Below, piece after piece: positions 44,550-53,597 of a stretch of DNA of 64,000 nucleotides. The notes under the pieces were generated by a model. The model was not told the origin of the DNA and did not search any database. It saw nothing but the letters and a program-made list of their open reading frames with translations. Numbering within the stretch: the first letter of the stretch is position 1; each line of letters starts with the position of its first letter. The position numbers and the translations under genes were made by a program. Source of the DNA: Salmonella bongori NCTC 12419 (lineage in GTDB: Bacteria; Pseudomonadota; Gammaproteobacteria; Enterobacterales; Enterobacteriaceae); NCBI RefSeq assembly GCF_000252995.1, contig NC_015761.1, positions 1,240,001-1,304,000 of the forward strand, given 5' to 3'.

Positions 44550-46802
44550 TTATGCAGGAATGGTGTTAATTTTCCCCGCGCGAGACCACACTCGGTGCGC
44601 CGTCATAAGCGTCAGTAGGGTGTCCATAAAGTGGTTATCAACGCTATCTGCCTCAACAAGACCTTCTTCCCCCTGGCTATCAATGTTTAAAAGCGTCTTA
44701 AACTGTCGGGCATCGCCTGTCAGTGCGATGGGCTTCAGATGCTTGTAGGCTTCCAGAAGGTAGTAACGGGCATCGCCGCAACTCTCGATATCGGCAATAT
44801 TGCCGCACGGTACTATTACCGCATCGACCGTTAGCGACGGCGCGCCAGCAAAGGTTGCCGCAATAGTTAATGTTGAACCATCATCAGCTGTCACTTCACC
44901 CATCCGTGAATAGAGCAGTTTTGCGTGGACGCTTTTAGCTTTTAAAGCCTGCAAAATGGTAAGCAGATCGGCGGCGTTAACCTTGTCGTTCAGCAGAATA
45001 GCGACCACGCGGCCTTTAACATCACCGTCTGGCACCGCATACAGGCTGAGCGCCGGATCTTTTTTCAGACCGTTGACATCAGGAGGCGGGGCAATTTGTG
45101 TTTGCTCATGGGTGAGTTCAAAACCGAGATTATGCGCGACGCCCTGAGCCAGCGTGATATCAATATGCGCTAACTGATCGACCACCCGCTCCCGAATATA
45201 CGCGCGGGCGACTTTACCCAGTTCAAAGCTGAACGCGTCAATAATATGCTGCTGCTCTATCGGGGTCTGACTTAGCCAGAACAGGCGAGGGTGCGCGTAA
45301 TATTCACCGAAAGAGGGGCTGCGTTCGCGGATTTTATTGCCGTCCACACGTTCCTGGTATGACTCAAAACCACCGCGTTTTGGCGCCGGAGGTGTCTCTC
45401 GCGGCCAGTTATCATTAATAGAGTTCGGTTCATAGTTTGCCGGATTGGTGTCGATATCCATCCGGTGCATACCATCGCGCTGAAAGTTGTGATAGGGGCA
45501 GGTTGGGCGGTTAATCGGAATTTCGTGGAAGTTTGGTCCGCCCAGGCGACTAATTTGCGTGTCGGTATAAGAGAACAGGCGGCCCTGTAACAGCGGGTCG
45601 TTAGTAAAATCAATGCCGGGAACAATATGTCCCGGATGAAATGCAGCCTGTTCGTTTTCAGCAAAAAAGTTATCCGGGTTACGGTTTAAGACCATTTTGC
45701 CGACACGTTGTACCGGTACCAACTCTTCCGGGATGAGTTTAGTCGGATCGAGCAGATCAAAGTCGAACTTAAATTCATCCTCTTCTGCAATGAGCTGTAG
45801 ACCCAGCTCATATTCCGGAAAGTCGCCTGCCTCAATGGCTTCCCACAGATCCCGGCGGTGGAAGTCCGGATCACGGCCCGTCAGTTTTTGCGACTCATCC
45901 CACACCAGAGAGGCTTTACCTGCCAGCGGCTTCCAGTGGAAACGGACAAAGGTCGCTTTCCCTTGCGCATTGATCAGACGGAAGGTGTGAATGCCGAACC
46001 CTTCCATGGTCCGATAACTGCGCGGAATGCCGCGATCCGACATTGCCCATATCACGTTGTGCAGCGTTTCAGGCTGTAAGGAAACATAGTCCCAGAAAGT
46101 GTCATGCGCGCTTTGCCCCTGCGGGATAGCCCAATGCGGTTCGGGTTTAACGGCGTGTACAAAATCCGGGAATTTATGCGCGTCCTGGATAAAAAAGATC
46201 GGCGTGTTATTACCGACGAGATCGAAAATACCCTCTTCGGTATAAAATTTGGTTGCAAACCCGCGGATATCACGCACAGTATCGGCGGACCCGGCCCCGC
46301 CCTGAACCGTCGAAAAACGAACAAAAACCGGGGTGCTTTTCCCCGGATCGCACAGAAACGCGGCTTTAGTAATATCGCTCAGGTCTTTGTACGGTTGAAA
46401 ATAACCGTGTGCCGCAGATCCGCGGGCATGAACGATCCGCTCCGGGATGCGCTCATGGTCAAAATGGGTAATTTTCTCGCGCAGGATAAAATCTTCCAGC
46501 AGCGTAGGGCCGCGGCTTCCGGCGCGAAGAGAATTTTGATCGTCTGCAATACGCACACCCTGATTGGTGGTCAGTGCATAATTTTCGCTGCCTTTACGAA
46601 AGGCGTCGAGGGCGGTGAGCTTGTCATTCACGGTCCCGGGGGCTTTTAAACTCCCGGGAGCCGTAGGTTGAGCGCCCGGTGGCGTTGGTTCCGACGCGGG
46701 CCGATGTGAACCGTCTGACGGCGCCAGGGCATCCAGTCCAGGCTGAGATTCACGGGAATCATGTACCGGTGACTGATGGGGGGCTTTCTCATTCTGCGAC
46801 AT
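44550..46802 (-). CDS. katE: Catalase HPII (monofunctional haem catalase)
   Basis: The 750-residue large-subunit catalase has a Pro/Ala-rich N-terminal extension (to about residue 75), the haem core with catalytic His125 in RIVHARGSAAHG and FDLVGNNTP, and a C-terminal flavodoxin-like domain. It degrades hydrogen peroxide in stationary phase. GGAGACG precedes the ATG. A candidate sigma-S -10 (CTATAG) is at 46861-46867 on the minus strand. Confidence 0.96.
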   Translation of the reverse strand: MSQNEKAPHQSPVHDSRESQPGLDALAPSDGSHRPASEPTPPGAQPTAPGSLKAPGTVNDKLTALDAFRKGSENYALTTNQGVRIADDQNSLRAGSRGPTLLEDFILREKITHFDHERIPERIVHARGSAAHGYFQPYKDLSDITKAAFLCDPGKSTPVFVRFSTVQGGAGSADTVRDIRGFATKFYTEEGIFDLVGNNTPIFFIQDAHKFPDFVHAVKPEPHWAIPQGQSAHDTFWDYVSLQPETLHNVIWAMSDRGIPRSYRTMEGFGIHTFRLINAQGKATFVRFHWKPLAGKASLVWDESQKLTGRDPDFHRRDLWEAIEAGDFPEYELGLQLIAEEDEFKFDFDLLDPTKLIPEELVPVQRVGKMVLNRNPDNFFAENEQAAFHPGHIVPGIDFTNDPLLQGRLFSYTDTQISRLGGPNFHEIPINRPTCPYHNFQRDGMHRMDIDTNPANYEPNSINDNWPRETPPAPKRGGFESYQERVDGNKIRERSPSFGEYYAHPRLFWLSQTPIEQQHIIDAFSFELGKVARAYIRERVVDQLAHIDITLAQGVAHNLGFELTHEQTQIAPPPDVNGLKKDPALSLYAVPDGDVKGRVVAILLNDKVNAADLLTILQALKAKSVHAKLLYSRMGEVTADDGSTLTIAATFAGAPSLTVDAVIVPCGNIADIESCGDARYYLLEAYKHLKPIALTGDARQFKTLLNIDSQGEEGLVEADSVDNHFMDTLLTLMTAHRVWSRAGKINTIPA

Positions 46803-46860
46803 TGAACTCGTCTCCTGCTTTCATCACTGAAATGGGCGTGGTAGGGGGCAAATCACTCTA

Positions 46861-46867
46861 ACTATAG
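46861..46867 (-). promoter_or_regulatory. Candidate sigma-S -10 element of katE
   Basis: On the minus strand CTATAGT lies about 60 bp upstream of the katE ATG with no clear -35, as common for RpoS promoters. katE is a classical RpoS-dependent gene; the exact site is inferred. Confidence 0.45.
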
Positions 46868-47003
46868 AACATTTCGGCCATTATGCCGGGGGAAGCGGGG
46901 CGGCAGAAAAGGCACGACAGGGAAATGGCAGGACGCCGGCGGTGAAAATCGGCTAAAATAGTGCTTTTCTGATTTTTAGCCTTGGCCTTTTAGTGAAGCA
47001 TTA

Positions 47004-47246
47004 ATGATGAAACCTCTTCGCCAGCAAAATCGCCGGATTATTAGCTATATTCCGCGTGTTGAACCCGCACCGCCGGAACATGCGATAAAAATGGATGCGT
47101 TTCGCGATGTCTGGATACTGCGCGGTAAGTATGTTGCCTTTGTTCTGTTAGGGGAATCATTTCAACGGTCGCCTGCTTTTAGCGTGCCGGAATCCGCACA
47201 GCGATGGGCGAATCAGGTCCGCCAGGAAAACGAAATCGCTGACTAA
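47004..47246 (+). CDS. cedA: CedA, cell-division activator / RNA-polymerase-binding protein
   Basis: The 80-residue basic protein matches CedA in length and sequence (KPLRQQNRRIISYIPR, FRDVWILRGKYVAFVL, RSPAFSVPESAQRWANQ). It was first described as restoring division in dnaA-cos over-replicating cells and later as an RNA polymerase-associated protein. Start ATG at 47004; a strong terminator follows the stop. Confidence 0.93.
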   Translation: MMKPLRQQNRRIISYIPRVEPAPPEHAIKMDAFRDVWILRGKYVAFVLLGESFQRSPAFSVPESAQRWANQVRQENEIAD

Positions 47247-47254
47247 GTAAAAAC

Positions 47255-47285
47255 AAAAGCGCCGGTACTTCAGACCGGCGCTTTT
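47255..47285. terminator. Bidirectional intrinsic terminator after cedA
   Basis: AAAAGCGCCGGT...ACCGGCGCTTTT forms a 12-bp stem with a 7-nt loop. Its A and T flanks suit termination from both directions, for cedA and for tcyP. Confidence 0.9.
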
Positions 47286-47305
47286 AGCTGCGAAAACTGA
47301 GAAGC

Positions 47306-47333
47306 GTGTGCCGGATGGTTTTATCCGGCACAC
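47306..47333. repeat. REP palindrome downstream of tcyP
   Basis: GTGTGCCGGAT...ATCCGGCACAC gives an 11-bp stem of the REP type between the cedA terminator and the tcyP stop. Confidence 0.8.
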
Positions 47334-47350
47334 GAACTGTCGATAACGTA

Positions 47351-48742
47351 TTAGCGGTGCGCCAGTTCAGCGTCCTCTTCGCTATCAAGAAGCGTTTTAT
47401 CGGTTTGCTTCAGCCACTGACTGGTCAGCGTACCGGCGGTCATTGAGCCGCTCACATTCAGTGCAGTGCGGCCCATATCAATTAACGGTTCAACCGAGAT
47501 TAACAGTGCCACCAGCGTGACCGGTAAACCCATCGCAGGTAGCACAATTAGCGCGGCGAACGTCGCGCCGCCACCGACGCCGGCCACACCTGCCGAACTC
47601 ACGGTAACGATACCCACCAACGTGGCTATCCATACGGGATCTAAAGGGTTAATACCGACTGTCGGCGCGACCATCACCGCCAGCATTGCGGGATAGAGAC
47701 CAGCACAACCGTTTTGGCCGATGGTCGCGCCAAAAGAAGCGGCGAAGCTGGCGATCGATTCCGGCACACCCAGACGGCGGGTTTGCGCTTCGACATTTAA
47801 TGGAATGGAGGCGGCGCTGGAACGGCTGGTAAAGGCAAATGTCAGTACCGGCCATACCTTGCGAAAATATTTTAGCGGGCTGATGCCATTCACACCCAGT
47901 AAAATGCCGTGAACGACAAACATCAACGCCAGGCCAAGATAAGAGGCCACCACAAAGCTACCCAACTTAATGATGTCCTGCAGATTAGAGCCAGCAACCA
48001 CTTTAGTCATCAGCGCCAGTACGCCGTAAGGCGTAAGTTGCATCACCAGACGCACCAGCTTCATCACCCAGCTTTGCAGGGTATCGATAGCGATAAGGAC
48101 GCGTTCGCCTTTTGGTGCATCATCTTTCAGCAGTTTGAGCGCGGCCACGCCCAAAAATGCGGCGAAAATCACTACGCTGATAATAGACGTGGGGTTTGCG
48201 CCAGTCAGATCTGCAAACGGATTTTTCGGCACAAAAGAGAGCACCAGCTGCGGTACGCTGAGATCGGCTACTTTTCCAACATAACTTGTCTCAATCGCAT
48301 TCAGACGGGCAGTTTCTGCGCCACCCTGTACCAGACCTTCCGCCGTCAGCCCGAACAGATTAGTGACCAGAACCCCCACCAGCGCCGCGATAAGGGTAGT
48401 AAATAGCAGCGTGCCGATAGTCAGAAAACTAATTTTCCCCAACTGGGAGGCGTTGTGCAGGCGCGCGACGGCGCTTAAAATCGAGGCGAATACCAGCGGC
48501 ATGACAATCATTTGCAGCAATTGCACATAACCGTTGCCGACTATATTGAACCATTGAATTGAGTCTTTTAATACTGGACTGTCGGCACCGTAAATAGTGT
48601 GCAGCACCAGGCCAAAGATCACGCCCATTACAAGGCCGACAAGCACTTTTTTAGCCAGACTCCACTGTTTATGGCGGGCCTGCGCCAGTACAAACAGCAG
48701 AATGACGAACACCGCAATGTTCGCGATTAATGGAAAGTTCAT
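47351..48742 (-). CDS. tcyP: L-cystine/sulfur compound symporter TcyP
   Basis: The 463-residue inner-membrane protein belongs to the dicarboxylate/amino acid:cation symporter (SDF) family. The re-entrant loop segments are visible (AFTSRSSAASIPLN and SSAGVAGVGGGATFA). The E. coli orthologue (YdjN) takes up L-cystine and related compounds under CysB control. Eight or more transmembrane helices are apparent. Upstream is the convergent-free ydjM side at 48743-48878. Confidence 0.93.
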   Translation of the reverse strand: MNFPLIANIAVFVILLFVLAQARHKQWSLAKKVLVGLVMGVIFGLVLHTIYGADSPVLKDSIQWFNIVGNGYVQLLQMIVMPLVFASILSAVARLHNASQLGKISFLTIGTLLFTTLIAALVGVLVTNLFGLTAEGLVQGGAETARLNAIETSYVGKVADLSVPQLVLSFVPKNPFADLTGANPTSIISVVIFAAFLGVAALKLLKDDAPKGERVLIAIDTLQSWVMKLVRLVMQLTPYGVLALMTKVVAGSNLQDIIKLGSFVVASYLGLALMFVVHGILLGVNGISPLKYFRKVWPVLTFAFTSRSSAASIPLNVEAQTRRLGVPESIASFAASFGATIGQNGCAGLYPAMLAVMVAPTVGINPLDPVWIATLVGIVTVSSAGVAGVGGGATFAALIVLPAMGLPVTLVALLISVEPLIDMGRTALNVSGSMTAGTLTSQWLKQTDKTLLDSEEDAELAHR

Positions 48743-48878
48743 CCCCGTTCTCCTGATTTTTTTATTATGAAGCGCTCTGTTTTAGCGATTCTGTTGGCGC
48801 AAGATTAGCAGAACTGTGACCGGGCTCTTATATTCAAATGGAATGGTTTATGCCAAAAATGACTTTGGCGCTGGTTTA

Positions 48879-49466
48879 CTAATCAATCTGGTGAGTTATA
48901 AAACGGTTGAACTGCATTTGCAGGATATTAATGATGTGCGAAGACCAGCGTATCGCACTATTTTCCGGAATGGATTGCGGCATCCATACCGCCCAGGCGA
49001 ACAGAGCCATACATAAAAACCGCTCCAGTTGATTGCCCTTTCGCGGCGCCAGAATCGGCAGGCGGAAACGCCAGCGGCAAGGCCAGAGCAGGGGAACGCC
49101 GGCGGGCGTGAGCATATCCGCAACAATATGGCTTAAATAGCCGAGTACCATTCCCTGCAACGCATCTGCCGGGATAATCCACGTATCCGGGACCTTAAGG
49201 TAAAATGTCGCCAGTAGGGCAAAGACTGCCAGCAGGCTATGGGTAAAACCCCGATGACCGAACGCCCTGGCGATCGGTTTCGATACCCATTTCAGGCGCT
49301 GGCCCAGAAAAGATTTGGGGTGGTCAATATCCGGCAACAGGCAGGTCAAAATAGCCGAAGGAATAATATGCCACCAGTCTCCCTGAGCGAGGACGGGCGT
49401 TAACTCGGCATTCTTGGCGAAAACCGCGCTGGCTATAGAAAAAAGAAGATGTCCTTCCGCCGTCAT
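48879..49466 (-). CDS. ydjM: SOS-induced membrane hydrolase-like protein YdjM
   Basis: The 195-residue integral membrane protein of the YdjM/DUF457 family has LLPDIDHP, FGHRGFTHSLL and GYLSHIVADMLTPAGVP motifs whose His and Asp suggest a metal site. The start is at ATG 49466 (family start TAEGHLLFS). In-frame ATG 49478 and TTG 49481 lie at or inside the LexA box. The gene is a known LexA target in E. coli. No biochemical function is known. Confidence 0.9.
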   Translation of the reverse strand: MTAEGHLLFSIASAVFAKNAELTPVLAQGDWWHIIPSAILTCLLPDIDHPKSFLGQRLKWVSKPIARAFGHRGFTHSLLAVFALLATFYLKVPDTWIIPADALQGMVLGYLSHIVADMLTPAGVPLLWPCRWRFRLPILAPRKGNQLERFLCMALFAWAVWMPQSIPENSAIRWSSHIINILQMQFNRFITHQID

Positions 49467-49480
49467 GATAAAACCCATCA

Positions 49481-49500
49481 AACTGTCAATTCATACAGTA
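49481..49500. promoter_or_regulatory. LexA box 1 of ydjM
   Basis: AACTGTCAATTCATACAGTA contains the complete CTGT-N8-ACAG core, one of the clearest SOS boxes in the window. It is 14 bp upstream of the ydjM start. Confidence 0.9.
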
Positions 49501-49518
49501 TAGGGTTTTTATACAGTA
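49499..49518. promoter_or_regulatory. LexA box 2 of ydjM
   Basis: TATAGGGTTTTTATACAGTA keeps one full half (TATACAGTA), while the other is degenerate. It abuts box 1, giving tandem operators as also described for E. coli ydjM. Confidence 0.7.
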
Positions 49519-49615
49519 GGTGGAAGTGGTGACGTTGTAACTCTTTGTCTCTGCCAAAGCCGCAGAGCGACTGGCTTAGCGGCTAATCGCCCGTTTATCG
49601 CGTTTCGGAAACATC

Positions 49616-50284
49616 TTAACCGTGCAGATGCGCCATTGTCAGCTCTGTCAGCGAATGGAGTTGAACATTTGCCAGCGCAAAACGCGGATCCTGCTGATTC
49701 TCTTCTGCTGGCACCACAATGGCGTGCATCCGCGCTGCCTTTGCCGCGATTAATCCATTAACCGAATCCTCCAGCGCAACGCAGGTTAATGGATCAACGC
49801 CCAGTTTAGCGGCGCAGTCCAGATAGACTTGTGGGTGTGGTTTGCTGTAGGGCAATTTTTCCGCGGAGGCCAGTGCGTCAAAACTGTCGCGAAGTTCGAA
49901 CATAGTGAGCACTTTTTCCAACATATGCAGCGGTGATGCCGAGGCAAGTCCCACTAAGAGTCCCTGAGCCTTACACAGCGCCACGGCCTCACGCACGCCA
50001 GGAAGAAGGGGGCGCGTCTCTTCAATAAGCGTAATGGCACGGGCAATGACACGATTGGTCACCTCCTGGCGATCGGGGCCGCTCCATGGTTGCTGCGCAA
50101 ACCAGAGATCGACGACCATATCAATGCGTAGCCCAAGCGTGTCGGGGAGTTCGTGGCGTCGGGAGATATCTACGCCTAAACTTGCCATCACGTCCAGTTC
50201 AGCGCGGTCCCAGAGTGGCTCGGAATCGATCAGTAAGCCATCCATATCAAAAATTGCAGCAAGAATTTGACGCGGGGTTGACAT
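49616..50284 (-). CDS. hxpB: Hexitol/2-deoxyglucose-6-phosphate phosphatase (HAD family)
   Basis: The 222-residue HAD-like hydrolase (formerly YniC) has motif I IFDMDGLLIDSE (Asp13, Asp15), the ASASP motif II region, a late SKPHPQVY Lys and ALEDSVNGL motif IV. It removes phosphate from sugar and hexitol phosphates in E. coli. AGGAGAGG lies six bases upstream of the ATG at 50282-50284; a GTG one codon earlier is also in frame. Confidence 0.93.
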   Translation of the reverse strand: MSTPRQILAAIFDMDGLLIDSEPLWDRAELDVMASLGVDISRRHELPDTLGLRIDMVVDLWFAQQPWSGPDRQEVTNRVIARAITLIEETRPLLPGVREAVALCKAQGLLVGLASASPLHMLEKVLTMFELRDSFDALASAEKLPYSKPHPQVYLDCAAKLGVDPLTCVALEDSVNGLIAAKAARMHAIVVPAEENQQDPRFALANVQLHSLTELTMAHLHG

Positions 50285-50432
50285 CACAACCTCTCCTGTT
50301 GAGATTAAACAATATCGGATTAAGCGTTCATTATGACCCTATTCTTAGTATATCGCCTTTAAAGATCAGGCGAAAACAGTAATCAACAGGTAGACTTAGG
50401 CCAAAACGACGCGTCTTAATCAAGGGGAACTC

Positions 50433-50969
50433 ATGACGTATCAACAAGCCGGACGCATTGCAATCCTAAAAAGAGTGATAGGGTGGGTGATTTTTATTCC
50501 AGCGCTGCTTTCCACGCTTATTTCAGTCCTTAAATTTATGTATGCGCACAGCGAAAAGCAGGAGGGGATAAATGCGGTAATGCTGGATTTTACCCATGTC
50601 ATGATAGACATGATGCGCGTGAATACGCCGTTCCTGAACGTTTTTTGGTACAACTCGCCGACGCCGGACTTTCAGGGAGGGCTGAATATCGGCTTCTGGT
50701 TGATTTTTATTCTGATTTTCGTCGGACTGGCGATGCAGGATTCAGGCGCCAGAATGCGCCGCCAGTCGCGTTTTTTACGCGAAGGCGTGGAAGATCAGTT
50801 GATCCTGGAAAAAGCAAAAGGCGCGGAAGGGCTAACACGTGAGCAGATCGAGTCGCGTATTGTGGTGCCGCACCATACCATCTTTTTACAGTTTTTCCCG
50901 CTCTATATTTTACCCGTTATTATTATCGTGCTCGGCTACTTTTTCTTTTCTTTGCTAGGCTTCATGTAA
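50433..50969 (+). CDS. yniB: Inner-membrane protein YniB
   Basis: The 178-residue protein has three strong hydrophobic segments at about residues 16-36, 84-101 and 155-176, and a charged cytoplasmic-like stretch around 105-145. It matches the YniB family of enterobacteria; no function is known. AAGGGGAA precedes the ATG. A palindrome follows the stop. Confidence 0.85.
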   Translation: MTYQQAGRIAILKRVIGWVIFIPALLSTLISVLKFMYAHSEKQEGINAVMLDFTHVMIDMMRVNTPFLNVFWYNSPTPDFQGGLNIGFWLIFILIFVGLAMQDSGARMRRQSRFLREGVEDQLILEKAKGAEGLTREQIESRIVVPHHTIFLQFFPLYILPVIIIVLGYFFFSLLGFM

Positions 50970-50976
50970 GCTGCAA

Positions 50977-51013
50977 ATGCCGGAGAGTCTGGTGGATGCA
51001 GCGTCTCCGGCAT
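50977..51013. terminator. Hairpin between yniB and yniA
   Basis: A 10-bp stem (ATGCCGGAGA/TCTCCGGCAT) with a 17-nt loop lies between the convergent yniB and yniA. No T-run follows, so bidirectional termination is only likely. Confidence 0.55.
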
Positions 51014-51022
51014 GGGCACTGG

Positions 51023-51883
51023 TTATACGGCAAGCAGCCTGTCCATCGCTTTTTGTGCAATCACCAGATGCTGGCCGCCAAACAGCCTTGCCCGGTTAAG
51101 AAGCGTATAGAGTTGGTAGATCGGTTGCCTGTCGAGGAAATCCACCGGCAACGGTGAGACGGACTGGTAACCATCATAAATTTGCGGTGGTTGATCGGTA
51201 TGCAGTGGCAACATCGCCAAATCGCACTCTCTGTCGCCCCAATAGCAGGCTGGATCGAAGATATAAGGACCGTCAGGACCGAGCGCGCAGTTCGCCGACC
51301 ACAGATCGCCATGCAGAAGAGAAGGCTGCGGTTGATGAGACGCAAGACGTAGCTGAACATGCTCAACAATGGCGTCAATATTGCCAAAGGTGATACCTTT
51401 CTCCGCGGCTAATTCAAGCTGCCAGCCAATACGCTGTTCGGCGAAAAAGGTCGACCAACGGCGCTGCCAGGTGTTCGGCTGCGGCGTGGTAGAGAGCGCG
51501 TTGTCGAAATCAAGACCAAACTGCGGTTGATCGCTCCATTCGTGCAGGTGCGCTAACTGTTGACCGAGAATAAACGCATTATGGGCGTCCAGCGGACGGG
51601 GAGCAAGGTAGTCCATGACGAGAAAACTGTAATCCCGATCCGAACCTACCGCCCATACTTTAGGCACAGCAACGGTTTTACTGCGGGAGAGCAGTTCCAG
51701 CTGATCGGCTTCAGCGGTAAACCCGCGCAGCATTTCTCTTTCATCGCATTTCACGAAAAAATCACGGCCCGCATAACGTAAATGCCATGCGGCATGAACT
51801 TCTCCGCCTGGCAGTTCATGACGCAGTTCGATTTCACCTTCACCGACTTGCTCGCTTAAAAGACGACTGATAGCTTGCCACAT
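51023..51883 (-). CDS. yniA: Fructosamine kinase family protein YniA
   Basis: The 286-residue protein has the aminoglycoside/fructosamine kinase fold: LPGGEVHAAW near the start, SLLHGDLWSANCA (catalytic Asp) and IFDPACYWGDRECDLAM (metal Asp). Such kinases phosphorylate ketoamines on glycated proteins or amines. I chose the ATG at 51881-51883 because it matches the family start WQAISRLL; the frame opens nine codons further upstream. Confidence 0.9.
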   Translation of the reverse strand: MWQAISRLLSEQVGEGEIELRHELPGGEVHAAWHLRYAGRDFFVKCDEREMLRGFTAEADQLELLSRSKTVAVPKVWAVGSDRDYSFLVMDYLAPRPLDAHNAFILGQQLAHLHEWSDQPQFGLDFDNALSTTPQPNTWQRRWSTFFAEQRIGWQLELAAEKGITFGNIDAIVEHVQLRLASHQPQPSLLHGDLWSANCALGPDGPYIFDPACYWGDRECDLAMLPLHTDQPPQIYDGYQSVSPLPVDFLDRQPIYQLYTLLNRARLFGGQHLVIAQKAMDRLLAV

Positions 51884-51989
51884 AATGTCTCTCCCCACGT
51901 TGTCTGCCATATCATAAGGTTAGCGCAAAAATGCGGTTAAAAAATACGAGCTAACGCACATCGCGGACGCACCGCGGCGGGAATGTCAT

Positions 51990-52280
51990 TTATTGTGCGC
52001 TTTTAGTCCACTCTTCCCAGGTCGTTACGATAACGTCAACGTCCTTATCTAACGCGCTTTTGGCAAGTCCTGTGACAAGCGCGTGGATTTCGTCCCGGCT
52101 TTGGGCGCTAATAAAACCGAACGTATTTGTGCCGAGCTCATGCACATTTCCTTCATCGTCCGTTAATGTAAGCAAAAAACCGCTACGGCTCAGATGATTA
52201 TTGAGCTCGTTAATCTCGGTCAGGGAATCTTCATGGAATGTTACCGTAATGACATAACGGGTAATATCGTCGCTGGCCAT
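51990..52280 (-). CDS. ydiZ: Conserved small protein YdiZ
   Basis: The 96-residue soluble protein matches YdiZ of enterobacteria along its length (FHEDSLTEINELNNHLSRSGF; WEEWTKSAQ at the end). No known function or catalytic motif. It lies downstream of pfkB by about 100 bp on the same strand. Confidence 0.82.
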   Translation of the reverse strand: MASDDITRYVITVTFHEDSLTEINELNNHLSRSGFLLTLTDDEGNVHELGTNTFGFISAQSRDEIHALVTGLAKSALDKDVDVIVTTWEEWTKSAQ

Positions 52281-52351
52281 CGTTTACCTCGCTGGAAAGC
52301 ACTATCTGTTTAACAGAGGCGGATGCACCGCCAGTCAACCCATTTTCCGCG

Positions 52352-52373
52352 CTCCCCCTCGGCGAGGGGGGAG
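52352..52373 (-). terminator. GC-rich hairpin after pfkB
   Basis: CTCCCCCTC...GAGGGGGGAG makes a very stable stem just past the pfkB stop, but lacks a U-tract. It may slow polymerase or stabilise the 3' end. Confidence 0.5.
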
Positions 52374-52380
52374 GCACTTA

Positions 52381-53310
52381 TTATGCGGAAAGATAAGCGT
52401 ATATTTTTTGGGTATCATCGTGAGAGCACAGACGCGTACCCTGATTGAGCGTGGCGGCGCTACCCGCTGCTACGCCAAAGCGCACCATCTCCTCCAGCGA
52501 CGCGTCTTCCGCCAATTTTAATGTCATGGCGCCTACCATACTGTCGCCAGCGCCGACGGTGCTTTGGCTTTTCACCGGGGGAGGAACGACCTGGATGCAG
52601 TTTTCGCCATCTACGCCCAGCGCCCCCTGAGGCCCCAAAGAGACGACCACCCGGCGCGCTTTGCCGCTTTGTACTAATTCCTGAGCTGCTTTACGCACAT
52701 CATCAGGTTGTGTCAGATCGCGGTTGACTAACGCACTCAATTCTTTCAGGTTAGGTTTCACCAGTTCGATGCCGCCAAGCGCCAGGGCTGCGGTGAGTGC
52801 TTCGCCGGAGCTGTCAATAATGCAGCGAATGCCTTGTCTCTGCGCAGCGGAAATTAATTGTGTGAGCTTGTCGACCTTAACCCCAGGCGGAAGGCTACCG
52901 CTGATAACCAGGATTGCCCCTGATTCAATTTCCAGCACGTGTTCTTCAAGTTGGCGAAATTCATCATCGTCAAGCGTGGCGCCAGGCATGACAAAACGAT
53001 ACTGCTCGCCGCTGGACTCAACATGGACGTGCAGGTTCTGGCGGGTCCAGTCTTTTGCATTAACGGTAGAAACCGGGACATGTTCGTCGGCCAGTAAGGC
53101 AACCAGATGCTCACCGGTTGCGCCGCCCGCTGGAAAAATTGCGGTTGCGGCGCCGCCAAGATGCGCAATGGCGCGAGCGACATTAATACCGCCGCCGCCG
53201 GGTTCGAATACCGGCGCGGAACACCGCAGTTTACCTTCGGGATAAATTTGCGGTGTGATTGTTGCGCTATCGAGTGAGGGCGCAAGCGTTAACGTATAGA
53301 TACGTACCAT
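52381..53310 (-). CDS. pfkB: 6-phosphofructokinase II
   Basis: The 309-residue ribokinase-family enzyme phosphorylates fructose-6-phosphate, the minor isozyme beside PfkA. The glycine-rich start GGGGINVARAIAHLGG and the catalytic motif TVGAGDSMVGAM are intact. There is no relation in fold to PfkA. It is divergent from ydiY. Confidence 0.96.
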   Translation of the reverse strand: MVRIYTLTLAPSLDSATITPQIYPEGKLRCSAPVFEPGGGGINVARAIAHLGGAATAIFPAGGATGEHLVALLADEHVPVSTVNAKDWTRQNLHVHVESSGEQYRFVMPGATLDDDEFRQLEEHVLEIESGAILVISGSLPPGVKVDKLTQLISAAQRQGIRCIIDSSGEALTAALALGGIELVKPNLKELSALVNRDLTQPDDVRKAAQELVQSGKARRVVVSLGPQGALGVDGENCIQVVPPPVKSQSTVGAGDSMVGAMTLKLAEDASLEEMVRFGVAAGSAATLNQGTRLCSHDDTQKIYAYLSA

Positions 53311-53476
53311 CGTTACCTCCTGTTAGGCTGATTTCAGTCTGGCACTTAATTTGTGGAAAGTGAAGGAATTAACAATATGATTTCCCGCCTCTTTATTTAA
53401 AAATCGCGCTGTAAAGATATATAAATAAATGAATGCTTTGGGAGGGTTCTTATTCAAAAAATGAAATAGTAATTCA

Positions 53477-53505
53477 TTGCTATGTTATTCGGGGCTTCTT
53501 ATAAT
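53477..53505 (+). promoter_or_regulatory. Strong sigma-70-type promoter upstream of ydiY
   Basis: TTGCTA and a perfect TATAAT are separated by exactly 17 bp. Transcription is expected to start near 53512. Confidence 0.75.
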
Positions 53506-53553
53506 TCGCTACCTTTCCAGGGGCGTTTGTCATTGATCCCTATGAAAGTTTCC

Positions 53554-53576
53554 GGGACCACCATGGTCTCTTTTTT
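53554..53576 (+). terminator. Leader terminator 21 bp before ydiY
   Basis: GGGACCA-CCA-TGGTCTC followed directly by TTTTTT is a near-perfect rho-independent terminator, placed between the promoter at 53477 and the ydiY start. A transcript from that promoter ending here would be about 65 nt. It may be an attenuator or the end of a small RNA. Confidence 0.75.
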
Positions 53577-53597
53577 AGTTGTACGGACTCTTTATAA

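Larger units (their letters stand above)
53311..53597. other. pfkB/ydiY divergent region
   Basis: This AT-rich 287-bp gap carries a strong promoter and a leader with an intrinsic terminator facing ydiY. The pfkB promoter must lie in the left part, but no hexamers stand out. Confidence 0.6.

Noticed and set aside
46104..46649. 181-residue open frame opposite katE
   Set aside because: Antisense to the conserved haem domain of HPII; no family or ribosome site.
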